DNA from: Parabacteroides acidifaciens
GTDB taxonomy: Bacteria; Bacteroidota; Bacteroidia; Bacteroidales; Tannerellaceae
DNA: 64,000 nt
Reading direction: 5' to 3'
Assembly (NCBI RefSeq): GCF_003363715.1
Contig: NZ_QREV01000015.1
Location: 31,594 to 95,593, forward strand
Position numbers and translations under genes: made by a program. Within the stretch, counting starts at the first letter, position 1; the number at the start of each line of letters is the position of its first letter. Below the pieces are notes generated by a model that saw nothing but the letters and a program-made list of their open reading frames with translations, ran no database searches and was not told where the DNA came from. Positions 17,575 to 25,486 of this stretch are shown piece after piece.

Positions 17575-19353
17575 ATGAAAGTCCGCCGTCCGAATTTAGA
17601 GGCCCTCTACAGGGAAGTTGATAATTATATACCGAAAAAAGAACGTCTTCAACCTCCCCGCATAGGAATATCCGCTAACCGGAAAGACGGACTTTCATGT
17701 ATAGCCGAAACGTATGTACAGGCAGTCTTGAAAGCCGGAGGCGCTCCGGTTTTAGTTCCCGTAATCACGGATATCGAAGCATTGACGGCTATCATTAACG
17801 GACTGGACGGATTGGTCATGAGCGGTGGCGGCGACATCAACCCGCTTTACATGCAGGAAGAACCGATCCCGGCTCTGCAGGATGTGGACAGCTACCGGGA
17901 CGAATACGACCTGATTCTACTCCGTCTGGCTACGAACCACCAACTGCCCGTTATGGGAATATGTCGCGGCCACCAGATACTGAACGTAGCATTCGGCGGC
18001 GACGTCTATCAGGATATCCACTCCCAACACGAGCTAAAACTGCTGAAGCACAGCCAGACGCTTCCCCGTGAGCAGGCATCCCATTCCGTCACGCTTAGCG
18101 ACAGCACTTCCAAGCTCAGCACTATATTGGACGGAGCGCCGGAACTCTTGGTCAACTCTTTCCACCATCAGGCCATCAAAGAGCCTGCGTCCGAATTTAT
18201 CGCGACGGCAACAGCTCCCGACGGCATCAACGAGGCAATGGAACATCCTGAAAAGGAGATATTCAGCGTACAATGGCATCCCGAAGCAATGGCGGCTAAC
18301 GATGACGAACAGATGTTGAAACTATTCAGGCATCACGTCGAATCGTCCCGCCTGTTCAAAGAAGCCAAACGCATCCATCACCGGAACGTGACGCTCGATT
18401 CGCATACCGACACCCCGATGATTTTCCCGGGCGAGTTCAACATCGGCCATAAAGAAGGCGGCAAAGTAAATCTTCCCCTTATGGAAGAGGGATTGATAGA
18501 TGCAGCCATCATGGTCGCTTACATCCCGCAAGGGCCGAGAGACACCGCATCGTTGCAGAAAGCAACCGACTACGCGATAAACCGCCTGCAGGAAATACAC
18601 CGGCAGATGGATATAAACCGTCCCCGTATGTGTATCGCCTATACGCCTCAGGAAGTACACGTTCTGAAAGCAGCCGGCAAGAAAGCAATCATGCTGGGCC
18701 TGGAAAACGGATACGCCATCGGCAAAGACCTCGAAAACATCACCCGCTTCCGCGACATGGGCGTTTCTTACATAACCCTTTGCCACAACGGGAACAATGA
18801 TATCTGCGACTCGGCACGGGGCGAAGCGGAATGGAACGGACTGAGTCCTTTCGGGAAAGATGTGATCCGCAAAATGAATGAACTCGGCATACTGGTCGAT
18901 ATTTCGCATGCCGCAGAAAGCACGTTCTACGATGCGTTGGAAACCAGTGCCTACCCGATTATCGCCTCCCATTCTTCCGCCCGTGCACTCTGCAACCATC
19001 CCCGCAACCTGACGGACGAACAGTTGAAAGCATTAGCGGCACAAGGCGGCGTGGTACAAGTATGCCTCTACAAAGGATTTATCAATGAAGACGCCGAAAA
19101 GGCATCCCTGAGCGATGCTATCCGCCACATCACCCACATTGTCGACCTGATCGGAATCCACCATGTAGGCATCGGTTCAGACTTCGACGGAGACGGCGAA
19201 CTGATCGGATGCCGCGCCAGCAACGAGTTGATAAACATCACTGTCCGCCTGATCAAAGAAGGCTATACGGAAAACGATATTGCCAAAATATGGGGAGGCA
19301 ACCTGTTGCGTATCATGAACAAAGCGCAATCCGCCTCTAACAATAAGATATAA
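17575..19353 (+). CDS. fused gamma-glutamyl hydrolase (peptidase C26) and membrane-dipeptidase-like (M19) enzyme
   Basis: 592 residues with two enzyme domains. Residues 25-260 form a class I glutamine-amidotransferase-like peptidase C26 (PuuD type): VMSGGGDINP near 82, nucleophile Cys130 in GICRGHQ, and His235/Glu237 in QWHPE. Residues 268-585 are a renal-dipeptidase-like M19 domain: zinc ligands H277/D279 in DSHTDTP, the bridging Glu in LENGYAIG, histidine in ASHSSARAL, and SDFDGDGE. No signal peptide, so it is cytoplasmic. C26 enzymes cut gamma-glutamyl bonds and M19 enzymes cut dipeptides, so one protein could degrade gamma-glutamyl peptides in two steps; this coupling is inference. It is followed after 10 bp by a glutaminyl-cyclase-like gene. 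Confidence 0.9.
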   Translation: MKVRRPNLEALYREVDNYIPKKERLQPPRIGISANRKDGLSCIAETYVQAVLKAGGAPVLVPVITDIEALTAIINGLDGLVMSGGGDINPLYMQEEPIPALQDVDSYRDEYDLILLRLATNHQLPVMGICRGHQILNVAFGGDVYQDIHSQHELKLLKHSQTLPREQASHSVTLSDSTSKLSTILDGAPELLVNSFHHQAIKEPASEFIATATAPDGINEAMEHPEKEIFSVQWHPEAMAANDDEQMLKLFRHHVESSRLFKEAKRIHHRNVTLDSHTDTPMIFPGEFNIGHKEGGKVNLPLMEEGLIDAAIMVAYIPQGPRDTASLQKATDYAINRLQEIHRQMDINRPRMCIAYTPQEVHVLKAAGKKAIMLGLENGYAIGKDLENITRFRDMGVSYITLCHNGNNDICDSARGEAEWNGLSPFGKDVIRKMNELGILVDISHAAESTFYDALETSAYPIIASHSSARALCNHPRNLTDEQLKALAAQGGVVQVCLYKGFINEDAEKASLSDAIRHITHIVDLIGIHHVGIGSDFDGDGELIGCRASNELINITVRLIKEGYTENDIAKIWGGNLLRIMNKAQSASNNKI

Positions 19354-19363
19354 ACGACAAGAT

Positions 19364-20362
19364 ATGACTAAACTAATTTTATTATTATGCACGATGGCCC
19401 TGTTTGCATGCGGTCAGAAAGGTTCCGGTGAGACGACGGAACCCGCGACGGAAGTAAAGAAAACGACGGCGGCATCGGCACCTTCTTTTGATGCCGACAG
19501 TGCTTATTCGTATGTGGATAAACAGGTCTCATTCGGCCACCGGGTTCCTAACACGCCGGCACACAAGGCTTGCGGAGACTATTTAGTATCCGAACTGAAA
19601 CGTTTCGGCGCACAGGTCTACGAACAGGAAATGACACTCACCGCCTACGACGGGACTCCGTTGGAGGCGCGTAACATTATCGGCGCCTATAACCCGGACA
19701 GCGACAAGCGCATGATCCTTTTCGCCCATTGGGACACACGTCCTTATTCAGATCATGATCCCGATCCGGCCAACCACCGTAAGCCGCTCGACGGAGCAGA
19801 CGACGGGGCGAGCGGTGTAGGCGTCCTGCTGGAAATTGCCCGCCAATTCAGTATGAAAGCACCAAACATTGGCGTGGACATCATCTTTTTCGATGCGGAA
19901 GACTACGGAACGCCCGAATTTGCAAAAGAAAAATACAACGATACCAGTGATACTTGGTGCCTCGGCAGCCGCTTCTGGGGCAAGAACCCGCATAAGCCGA
20001 ACTACAAAGCCGAATTCGGCATTCTGCTCGACATGGTCGGGGCCAAAGACGCAGTGTTCTATAAAGAATATATCTCCATGCGCTATGCCGCCCGCTATGT
20101 GGACGAAGTATGGGAAGCGGCTCGTAATCTCGGTTACGGCAAATACTTTATCAATGCAAGCGGTGGCGGCGTAACCGACGACCATGAAGCGGTAATCGAA
20201 GAAACCGGCATCCCTTGTTTAGACATTATCAATTATGACCCGCAGTCGGATAAAGGTTTCCGCGACCATTGGCATACGCAGAACGACAACATGGGCAATA
20301 TAGACAAAAACGTACTGAAAGCTGTCGGCCAGACAGTGCTCGAAGTAGTGTATAACAGGTGA
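19364..20362 (+). CDS. M28-fold lipoprotein, glutaminyl-peptide cyclotransferase-like
   Basis: 332 residues. Signal peptide MTKLILLLCTMALFAC with lipobox Cys16, then a Thr/Glu-rich linker (20-42) and a zinc aminopeptidase-fold domain. Key segments are ILFAHWDTRPYSD near 120, DGADDGASGVGVLLE near 145 (metal aspartate), IIFFDAEDYG near 177 (acidic residues), and FRDHWHTQND near 301 with a histidine ligand. The HWDTRP/DGADDGASG wording matches the animal-type (type II) glutaminyl cyclases of Bacteroidota, which convert N-terminal glutamine of secreted proteins to pyroglutamate in the periplasm. A plain M28 aminopeptidase is the alternative. It lies 10 bp after the C26-M19 gene and 29 bp before sufE. 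Confidence 0.84.
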   Translation: MTKLILLLCTMALFACGQKGSGETTEPATEVKKTTAASAPSFDADSAYSYVDKQVSFGHRVPNTPAHKACGDYLVSELKRFGAQVYEQEMTLTAYDGTPLEARNIIGAYNPDSDKRMILFAHWDTRPYSDHDPDPANHRKPLDGADDGASGVGVLLEIARQFSMKAPNIGVDIIFFDAEDYGTPEFAKEKYNDTSDTWCLGSRFWGKNPHKPNYKAEFGILLDMVGAKDAVFYKEYISMRYAARYVDEVWEAARNLGYGKYFINASGGGVTDDHEAVIEETGIPCLDIINYDPQSDKGFRDHWHTQNDNMGNIDKNVLKAVGQTVLEVVYNR

Positions 20363-20391
20363 AAGTTGAAAATTAAAAGTTAGATAGTAAG

Positions 20392-20817
20392 ATGACAATC
20401 AATGAACTTCAGGACCAGGTAATCGAAGAGTTTTCAGACTTCGACGACTGGATGGACAAGTATGCGTTACTGATAGACCTTGGTAACTCGCTTCCCCCTT
20501 TGGAGGAAAAGTACAAAACCGAAAGCAACCTGATAGAAGGTTGCCAGAGCCGCGTTTGGTTGCAGGCAGATTACGTTGACGGCAAAATCCTGTTCAAAGG
20601 CGAGAGTGATGCGGTGATCGTAAAAGGGATCGTCTCCCTGTTAATCAACATTATTTCCGACCATACTCCGCAGGAAATACTGGATGCAGACCTCTATTTC
20701 ATTGAAAAGATCGGCCTCAAAGAACACCTCAGCCCCACCCGCTCGAACGGCTTGGTAGCCATGGTCAAACAAATGCGCATGTACGCTTTGGCTTTCCGGA
20801 CAAAGGAACAGGCATAA
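20392..20817 (+). CDS. sufE: SufE-family sulfur acceptor
   Basis: 141 residues. The conserved active cysteine is Cys51 in LIEGCQSRVW, and the C-terminal half has the usual LSPTRSNGLVAMVKQM motif. SufE takes persulfide sulfur from the desulfurase SufS and passes it to the SufBCD scaffold in the cytoplasm. The partner genes are in this window but not adjacent: sufS at 27850-29064 and sufBCD at 52076-55649. It is the last gene of the short operon starting at 17575, followed by a long hairpin terminator. Confidence 0.93.
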   Translation: MTINELQDQVIEEFSDFDDWMDKYALLIDLGNSLPPLEEKYKTESNLIEGCQSRVWLQADYVDGKILFKGESDAVIVKGIVSLLINIISDHTPQEILDADLYFIEKIGLKEHLSPTRSNGLVAMVKQMRMYALAFRTKEQA

Positions 20818-20849
20818 ACAAAAACATTATTTAGATATCCCAACTGTTC

Positions 20850-20914
20850 AACCCTTCACCTTTTCCTGCATAAACATTAATTTATATGTGGCAGGAGCGG
20901 GTGAAGGGTTTTGC
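20850..20914 (+). terminator. long hairpin terminator after sufE
   Basis: A perfect 11-bp outer stem (20850-20860 with 20900-20910) and an inner CCTGC/GCAGG pairing are followed by TTTTG. It separates the sufE operon from the HigBA-like pair. Confidence 0.75.
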
Positions 20915-20934
20915 TCTAAATAATACTCATTTCA

Positions 20935-20966
20935 TTTGCTTAAATGTCATTTATAAATTACCTTTG
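20935..20966 (+). promoter_or_regulatory. promoter of the HigBA-like pair
   Basis: TTTG (20935-20938), a 20-nt spacer and TACCTTTG (20959-20966) fit the Bacteroidota promoter. The expected start, near 20973, falls on the toxin start codon at 20971. This implies a leaderless or nearly leaderless message and rules out the upstream ATG at 20944. Confidence 0.6.
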
Positions 20967-20970
20967 CTCA

Positions 20971-21327
20971 ATGAAAAAAGCAAGAGAAGTCATTACATAC
21001 AAATCTTACTTTGATGATTTCTTTAGAGAACAATCTCCTAAGGTCAGAACTAAAATCATTAAAGTATTAGATATTATTGAGCAGATAGACCGTATCCCTA
21101 TCACTTACTTAAAGTATATTGAAGGTACTGACGGCTTGTTTGAAATTCGAGTACAGTTAGGAAATAATATATTCCGTATCTTTTGCTTTTTTGATGGCAA
21201 CAAATTGGTCGTTCTTTTAAGTGGCTTTCAAAAGAAAACACAAAAGACACCAGCTGACGAAATTAACAAAGCTGTACGCTTAAAGAATGAATATTATAAC
21301 GAAAAAGAGAAGGAGAATAAAATATGA
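20971..21327 (+). CDS. HigB-like toxin (RelE/ParE superfamily, Gp49-like)
   Basis: 118 residues from the ATG at 20971 (MKKAREVITYKSYFDDFF). The frame continues to an ATG at 20944, but that would lie upstream of the likely transcription start. The pattern KVRTKIIKVLDIIEQIDRIP, then LKYIEGTDGLFEIRVQLGNNIFRIFCFFDGNKLVVLLSGFQKK in separate pieces, is typical of phage-derived Gp49-like/HigB mRNA interferases. These cut mRNA on the ribosome. The antitoxin gene overlaps the end by 4 bp (ATGA), toxin first, the usual higBA order. The pair probably represses its own promoter. Confidence 0.86.
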   Translation: MKKAREVITYKSYFDDFFREQSPKVRTKIIKVLDIIEQIDRIPITYLKYIEGTDGLFEIRVQLGNNIFRIFCFFDGNKLVVLLSGFQKKTQKTPADEINKAVRLKNEYYNEKEKENKI

Positions 21328-21614
21328 ATACAACATCATTAGATCAGATAAAGGATCGTTATTATGGCGAAGTGGGAACTCCGGAACGCAATCAACTTGA
21401 AAGGGATTTGGAATCTCTTCGCATTGGTGTAAAGATCAGGGCCGCACGTGAAAAACAAGCAATGACACAAGCTGAACTTGCTGAACGTGTAGAGAAAAAG
21501 CGTTCTTTTATTTCAAAAGTCGAGAACGATGGCGGTAATATTACCCTCAAAACACTCTATGATATAGTTGAGCGTGGATTAGGCGGTAAGCTTAAAATTG
21601 AGGTCCAACTATAA
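21324..21614 (+). CDS. HigA-like antitoxin (XRE helix-turn-helix)
   Basis: 96 residues. A helix-turn-helix of the XRE/Cro type covers about 38-92 (IRAAREKQAMTQAELAERV, SFISKVENDGG, LKTLYDIVERGL). The N-terminal 35 residues would wrap the toxin. It starts within the ATGA overlap with the toxin gene, so expression is coupled. It should neutralise the toxin and bind the promoter just upstream of it. Confidence 0.88.
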   Translation: MNTTSLDQIKDRYYGEVGTPERNQLERDLESLRIGVKIRAAREKQAMTQAELAERVEKKRSFISKVENDGGNITLKTLYDIVERGLGGKLKIEVQL

Positions 21615-21716
21615 GACAATTGACTTCCAACGGCTGACACTCGGAATCTTTCCGTACATTAATGATATTTAACCGCTGCAAAGTATTCGTATCTTATTTA
21701 TTTGGATAGATTTGCG

Positions 21717-21724
21717 AAAACATC
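21717..21724 (+). promoter_or_regulatory. -7 element of the first propeller lipoprotein (duplicated promoter region)
   Basis: TAGATTTG lies about 25 nt before the ATG at 21750. The 90 bp ending here resemble the 60-90 bp before the third paralogue (24174-24181), sharing a CATTAA...TTTAACC block and TAGATTTGCG. The promoter was therefore duplicated with the gene. Confidence 0.6.
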
Positions 21725-21749
21725 GTAATCTATTCAATTTGATAATACC

Positions 21750-22904
21750 ATGAAGAAAACAAGCATCCTTTTAATCGCCCTCCTGCTCACATTAGCGGGA
21801 TGCAGTGATGGCAAGCAATCGGCAGACAGCCTGATTACCATTGACGTTTCGAAAAGCTATCCTAAAAAAGAACTGATTCTTCAAGATTTTATGGATGTGG
21901 AATATATTCCGCTGGAAACCAATGACGAGTTTCTTACACAAGGGGCAGTACAGGATGTAGGAAAAGAATACTTATTGGTGAAAAACAGAAATAATGACGG
22001 GGATATCTTTATTTTTGACAGAAAAACCGGTAAAGGAGTAAGGAAGATAAACCGGCAAGGACAAGGGGTGGAAGAATATACAAGGATTAATGGGATGATT
22101 CTCGATGAAAGTAATAGTGAAATATTCGTAATATCGATGGGGAATAAAATCTTAGTGTACGATCTTTACGGACAATTCAAACGGTGTTTGAATCTTGATC
22201 GGGAAGTGTTATCTGTTTTTGATTATGACAAATCTAATTTGATTGGCTACGATATGTCGGATTATCATAATAAAGGAAAAGATAGAAGCAAATCGTACCA
22301 TGTCATTATATCAAAACAGGATGGAAGTATCACCCGGGAAATCTTTATTCCTTTTAAAACGATCAACACACCGATTGTGACTAATGGGGATGGATTTGTA
22401 GCAAATTATTCTTACCAAATACGCCTGAGCCACGGCAAATGTACACTTATTGAAACATCAGCCGATACTTTGTATAACTATGCACCGGATGGAACATTAA
22501 GTCCCTTTATTGTAAGAACGCCTTCTGCACAGGCCATGACACCTGAAGTTTTTCTTTATATGGGTATTTATACCGACCGCTATGACTTTATGGAAGCCGT
22601 TAAAAATGTATTTAACTTCGAAAAGGGTAACGGATTCTTTGCGGATGTACTGATGTACGACAAGGAAGAAAAAGCCATCTATCAAGTTACCGTATGCAAT
22701 GGTGACTATGCAGAAAAAAGACCTGTAGCCATGACAGCGAAACCAATTAATCGCGACGTCGAAAACGTCGCCAGCTTAAATGCATCCCAGCTTGTCGAGA
22801 TTTACAAGAAAGGCCAACTGAAAGATGGCAAATTGAAAGAAATCGCCTCAAGGTTGGATGAAGAAGACAATCCGGTGATTATGTTGGTAAAGCAAAAGAA
22901 ATAA
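21750..22904 (+). CDS. 6-bladed beta-propeller lipoprotein, paralogue 1
   Basis: 384 residues. Signal peptide MKKTSILLIALLLTLAGC with lipobox Cys18. The mature protein has the repeats of the Bacteroidales 6-bladed beta-propeller lipoproteins (DUF5128/BF3164 type): MDVEYIPLETNDEF, IFIFDRKTGKGVRKINRQGQG, ILVYDLYGQFKR and a conserved C-terminal GKLKEIASRLDEEDNPVIML. These are periplasmic or outer-membrane proteins of unknown role, abundant near surface glycan or peptide systems. It is followed after 36 bp by a close paralogue with no promoter between them. A related lipoprotein lies in the glycan-use region at 29993-31141. Confidence 0.85.
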   Translation: MKKTSILLIALLLTLAGCSDGKQSADSLITIDVSKSYPKKELILQDFMDVEYIPLETNDEFLTQGAVQDVGKEYLLVKNRNNDGDIFIFDRKTGKGVRKINRQGQGVEEYTRINGMILDESNSEIFVISMGNKILVYDLYGQFKRCLNLDREVLSVFDYDKSNLIGYDMSDYHNKGKDRSKSYHVIISKQDGSITREIFIPFKTINTPIVTNGDGFVANYSYQIRLSHGKCTLIETSADTLYNYAPDGTLSPFIVRTPSAQAMTPEVFLYMGIYTDRYDFMEAVKNVFNFEKGNGFFADVLMYDKEEKAIYQVTVCNGDYAEKRPVAMTAKPINRDVENVASLNASQLVEIYKKGQLKDGKLKEIASRLDEEDNPVIMLVKQKK

Positions 22905-22940
22905 CATACGGAACAGAAAATATAAACTAAAAATAAAGTG

Positions 22941-24101
22941 ATGAAGAAAGCAAACATTCTTTTAATAGCCACCCTGTTCGCAATGGCGGGATGCAGCGGT
23001 GGCAAGCAAGCGGCGGACGACCTAATTACTGTTGACGTTACAGCTAATTATCCGGAAAAAGAACTGGTTCTACAGGATATTATGGATGTGGAATATGTTC
23101 CTTTGGAAACAACGGATGAATTTGTAACTAAAGGGGTTGTGAAAGCGATCGGTAAGGATATCTTATTGGTAACGAACCAAAATGACGGGAATATTTTTGT
23201 TTTTGACAGAAAGACCGGTAAAGGTTTGAAAAAGATCAACCGTATGGGGCAAGGCGGCGAAGAGTATTCATTCGCCACCTACATCGCCCTGGATGAAGAT
23301 AAAGGGGAAATGTTTGTCGCAGACTATGGAACAAAGAAAATATTGGTGTACGACCTGTCCGGGAACTTTAAGAGAAGTTTCAAATATGCAGACACCAGCC
23401 ATTATGACGATCTGTTCAATTATGACAAGGACCATTTGATCAGTTATAAGAAATATTGGACACCGAAAGAAAGCGAGCAGGCATGCCATATCCTCATTTC
23501 CAAGCAAGACGGTAGCATCGCCCGTGAAATCCAGATTCCGTCTAAAGAAATGGAAACGCCGGTCGTGACAAAGGATGAATTCGTTATCGCACCTGAATTC
23601 CATCTAACATTCCCCAACCATACGGATTGGTCACTTGTAAACACATCGTCCGATACCATCTACCGCTATTTTCCGGATGGCAACATAAAGCCCTTGATCG
23701 CACGGACTCCTTCCATACACGCGATGGAAACGAAAGTCTTTCTCTTCCCCACCGTCATTACCGACCGCTATTATTTCATGCGAACCATGAAGAAAGAAGT
23801 GGACTTCAAAACGTTTAAAGGATTCCCGAGTACCGACTTGGTATATGATAAACAGGAAAACGCCCTGTTCCAATATACTTTATGCAATGCTGATTATTCG
23901 AACAAGCAGCAAGTATCATTGGGACTAAACTTCAATGGCATTGTCAATCAAGAGATCGCAACCTGCCAATCTTTAGAAGCGGCAGATCTGATCGAGGCCA
24001 ACGATAAAGGCCAACTGAAAGGCCGGTTGAAAGAAATTGCCGCCGGATTGGATGAGGAAGCAAATGCCGTAATCATGTTGGTCAAGTATAAACAAGAGTA
24101 A
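22941..24101 (+). CDS. 6-bladed beta-propeller lipoprotein, paralogue 2
   Basis: 386 residues from the ATG at 22941; the GTG three bases earlier is a less likely start. Signal peptide with lipobox AMAGC. It shares with paralogue 1 the N-terminal region (VDVTANYPEKELVLQDIMDV, VEYVPLETTDEF) and the C-terminal LKEIAAGLDEEANAVIMLVK. The middle blades differ more. It is probably in one operon with paralogue 1. The most strongly conserved parts are the signal peptide, first blade and C-terminus, which suggests the centre is the variable ligand-contact zone. Confidence 0.85.
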   Translation: MKKANILLIATLFAMAGCSGGKQAADDLITVDVTANYPEKELVLQDIMDVEYVPLETTDEFVTKGVVKAIGKDILLVTNQNDGNIFVFDRKTGKGLKKINRMGQGGEEYSFATYIALDEDKGEMFVADYGTKKILVYDLSGNFKRSFKYADTSHYDDLFNYDKDHLISYKKYWTPKESEQACHILISKQDGSIAREIQIPSKEMETPVVTKDEFVIAPEFHLTFPNHTDWSLVNTSSDTIYRYFPDGNIKPLIARTPSIHAMETKVFLFPTVITDRYYFMRTMKKEVDFKTFKGFPSTDLVYDKQENALFQYTLCNADYSNKQQVSLGLNFNGIVNQEIATCQSLEAADLIEANDKGQLKGRLKEIAAGLDEEANAVIMLVKYKQE

Positions 24102-24173
24102 TCCCGCGCTCCCAATCTTTCGTCCATTAACAACGTTTAACCAGAGAAACGCCATGCTTCTACTTAATTAAAG

Positions 24174-24181
24174 TAGATTTG
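24174..24181 (+). promoter_or_regulatory. -7 element of the third propeller lipoprotein
   Basis: TAGATTTG lies inside a short palindromic stretch (24161-24175, TACTT/AAGTA arms). The upstream block matches the one before paralogue 1. It predicts separate transcription of paralogue 3. Confidence 0.55.
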
Positions 24182-24227
24182 CGTAAAAATAGTAATTTAT
24201 TATTCAACGTCTTAAATCTACAATGTT

Positions 24228-25382
24228 ATGAAAAAAATAAACAGCCTCCTAATCGCCACCCTGTTCGCACTGGCAGGATGCGGAGACAGTAAACCACCGA
24301 CAGAGGATCTCATCACGGTGGATGTCACAGCAAACTATCCGAAGAAAGAACTGGTTCTACAGGACTTTATGGATGTGGAATATATTCCGTTGGAAACAAC
24401 GGATGAATTTGTCTGCCAAGGTATTGTACGAGCAGTAAGTAATAATTTGTTGATTATTACAAACAAGAAAAACGATGGAGATATTTTTATTTATGATCGA
24501 AACGGGAAAGCTTTGAGAATCATTAATCGTAGAGGACAAGGTGGAGAAGAATACAATAGTATATCGAGCATTACTTTGGATGAGAATCGCAATGAATTGT
24601 TTGTTTGTGATTCATATTCACATACTATTTTGATATATGATTTGGAGGGGAATTTCAAACGTAGGTTGGCAACCGACAAAAATAAGATATTTTATAATGT
24701 ATATGATTTTGACCAAGAACATCTGATCGTGCATGATTCTTTTAATGAAAACACGACTGCCGATCTTTATACAGGACAGTCATTTATGTTAATATCCAAG
24801 CAAGAAGGCTATATTACAAAAGAAATTCAGATTCCATTTAAAGAGAAAAAATCAGTTGTAACACGATTTACGGATGAAAGTGGCATGACTTATGTATTCC
24901 AGCCCAATACTTTTTATCCTATAGTCCCTTATCTTGACGATTATGTATTGTTGGAAGCATCAGCAGATACATTATACAAATATTCATCTTTATCTACAAT
25001 GAAACCGTTCATAGTACGGACACCGTCTATTCAATCCATGAATCCGGAAGGTTTTCTTTTCCCACTTATGTTAACTGAGCGTTATTGCTTTTTGGCAATA
25101 TTCATAAAGGGAAGTGGTTATCAGGATGTAATGTACGACAAGTACGAGAATACCTGTTTTCAATATCAAGTATATAACAAAGATTATACAAAGAATGAAG
25201 AAGTATCTTTTAAGTCAAAACCATTAAATAGGGAAATCCCCTCTTGCCAATCCTTAGATGCTTCAAAATTGGTTAATGATTATCAGAAAGGGTGGTTGAA
25301 AGGTCGACTGAAAGAAATTGCTTCTACAATGAAAGAGGATGACAATCCTGTAATCATGTTGATCAAGTATAAGCAAAAATAA
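24228..25382 (+). CDS. 6-bladed beta-propeller lipoprotein, paralogue 3
   Basis: 384 residues. Signal peptide MKKINSLLIATLFALAGC, lipobox Cys18. Its first 60 codons are nearly the same as in paralogue 2 (VDVTANYPKKELVLQDFMDV), and the C-terminus matches too. The centre (about 24420-25230) is clearly more AT-rich and diverged, giving a mosaic look that suggests recombination between family members. It has its own promoter-like region copied from that of paralogue 1. A cut-off fourth member begins 21 bp after its stop codon. Confidence 0.85.
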   Translation: MKKINSLLIATLFALAGCGDSKPPTEDLITVDVTANYPKKELVLQDFMDVEYIPLETTDEFVCQGIVRAVSNNLLIITNKKNDGDIFIYDRNGKALRIINRRGQGGEEYNSISSITLDENRNELFVCDSYSHTILIYDLEGNFKRRLATDKNKIFYNVYDFDQEHLIVHDSFNENTTADLYTGQSFMLISKQEGYITKEIQIPFKEKKSVVTRFTDESGMTYVFQPNTFYPIVPYLDDYVLLEASADTLYKYSSLSTMKPFIVRTPSIQSMNPEGFLFPLMLTERYCFLAIFIKGSGYQDVMYDKYENTCFQYQVYNKDYTKNEEVSFKSKPLNREIPSCQSLDASKLVNDYQKGWLKGRLKEIASTMKEDDNPVIMLIKYKQK

Positions 25383-25402
25383 ACTTCTTAAATCCATGAG
25401 AT

Positions 25403-25486
25403 ATGAAAAACGTAAATCCAATTTTAATCATGCTATTGTTCGCTATGGCGGGATGCGGCGGAGACAAACAAGGGCTCACCCGATAA
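25403..25486 (+). pseudogene. truncated fourth propeller lipoprotein (signal peptide and lipobox only)
   Basis: The frame reads MKNVNPILIMLLFAMAGCGG and a few more residues, then stops at 27 residues. The start is plainly a fourth family member: a lipobox AMAGC followed by GGDKQ, as in paralogue 2 (SGGKQ). The family sequence ends exactly where the left 28-bp inverted repeat of the inserted element begins (25472), and no later part of the gene is found after the element. It was destroyed by insertion plus deletion. The peptide could still be made and exported as a tiny lipopeptide, but that is speculation. Confidence 0.82.

Noticed and set aside
20944..20970. Earlier ATG for the HigB-like toxin
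   Set aside because: It lies upstream of the predicted -7 element's end and start site, so it would not be in the message. Family members begin at MKKAREV-like residues.
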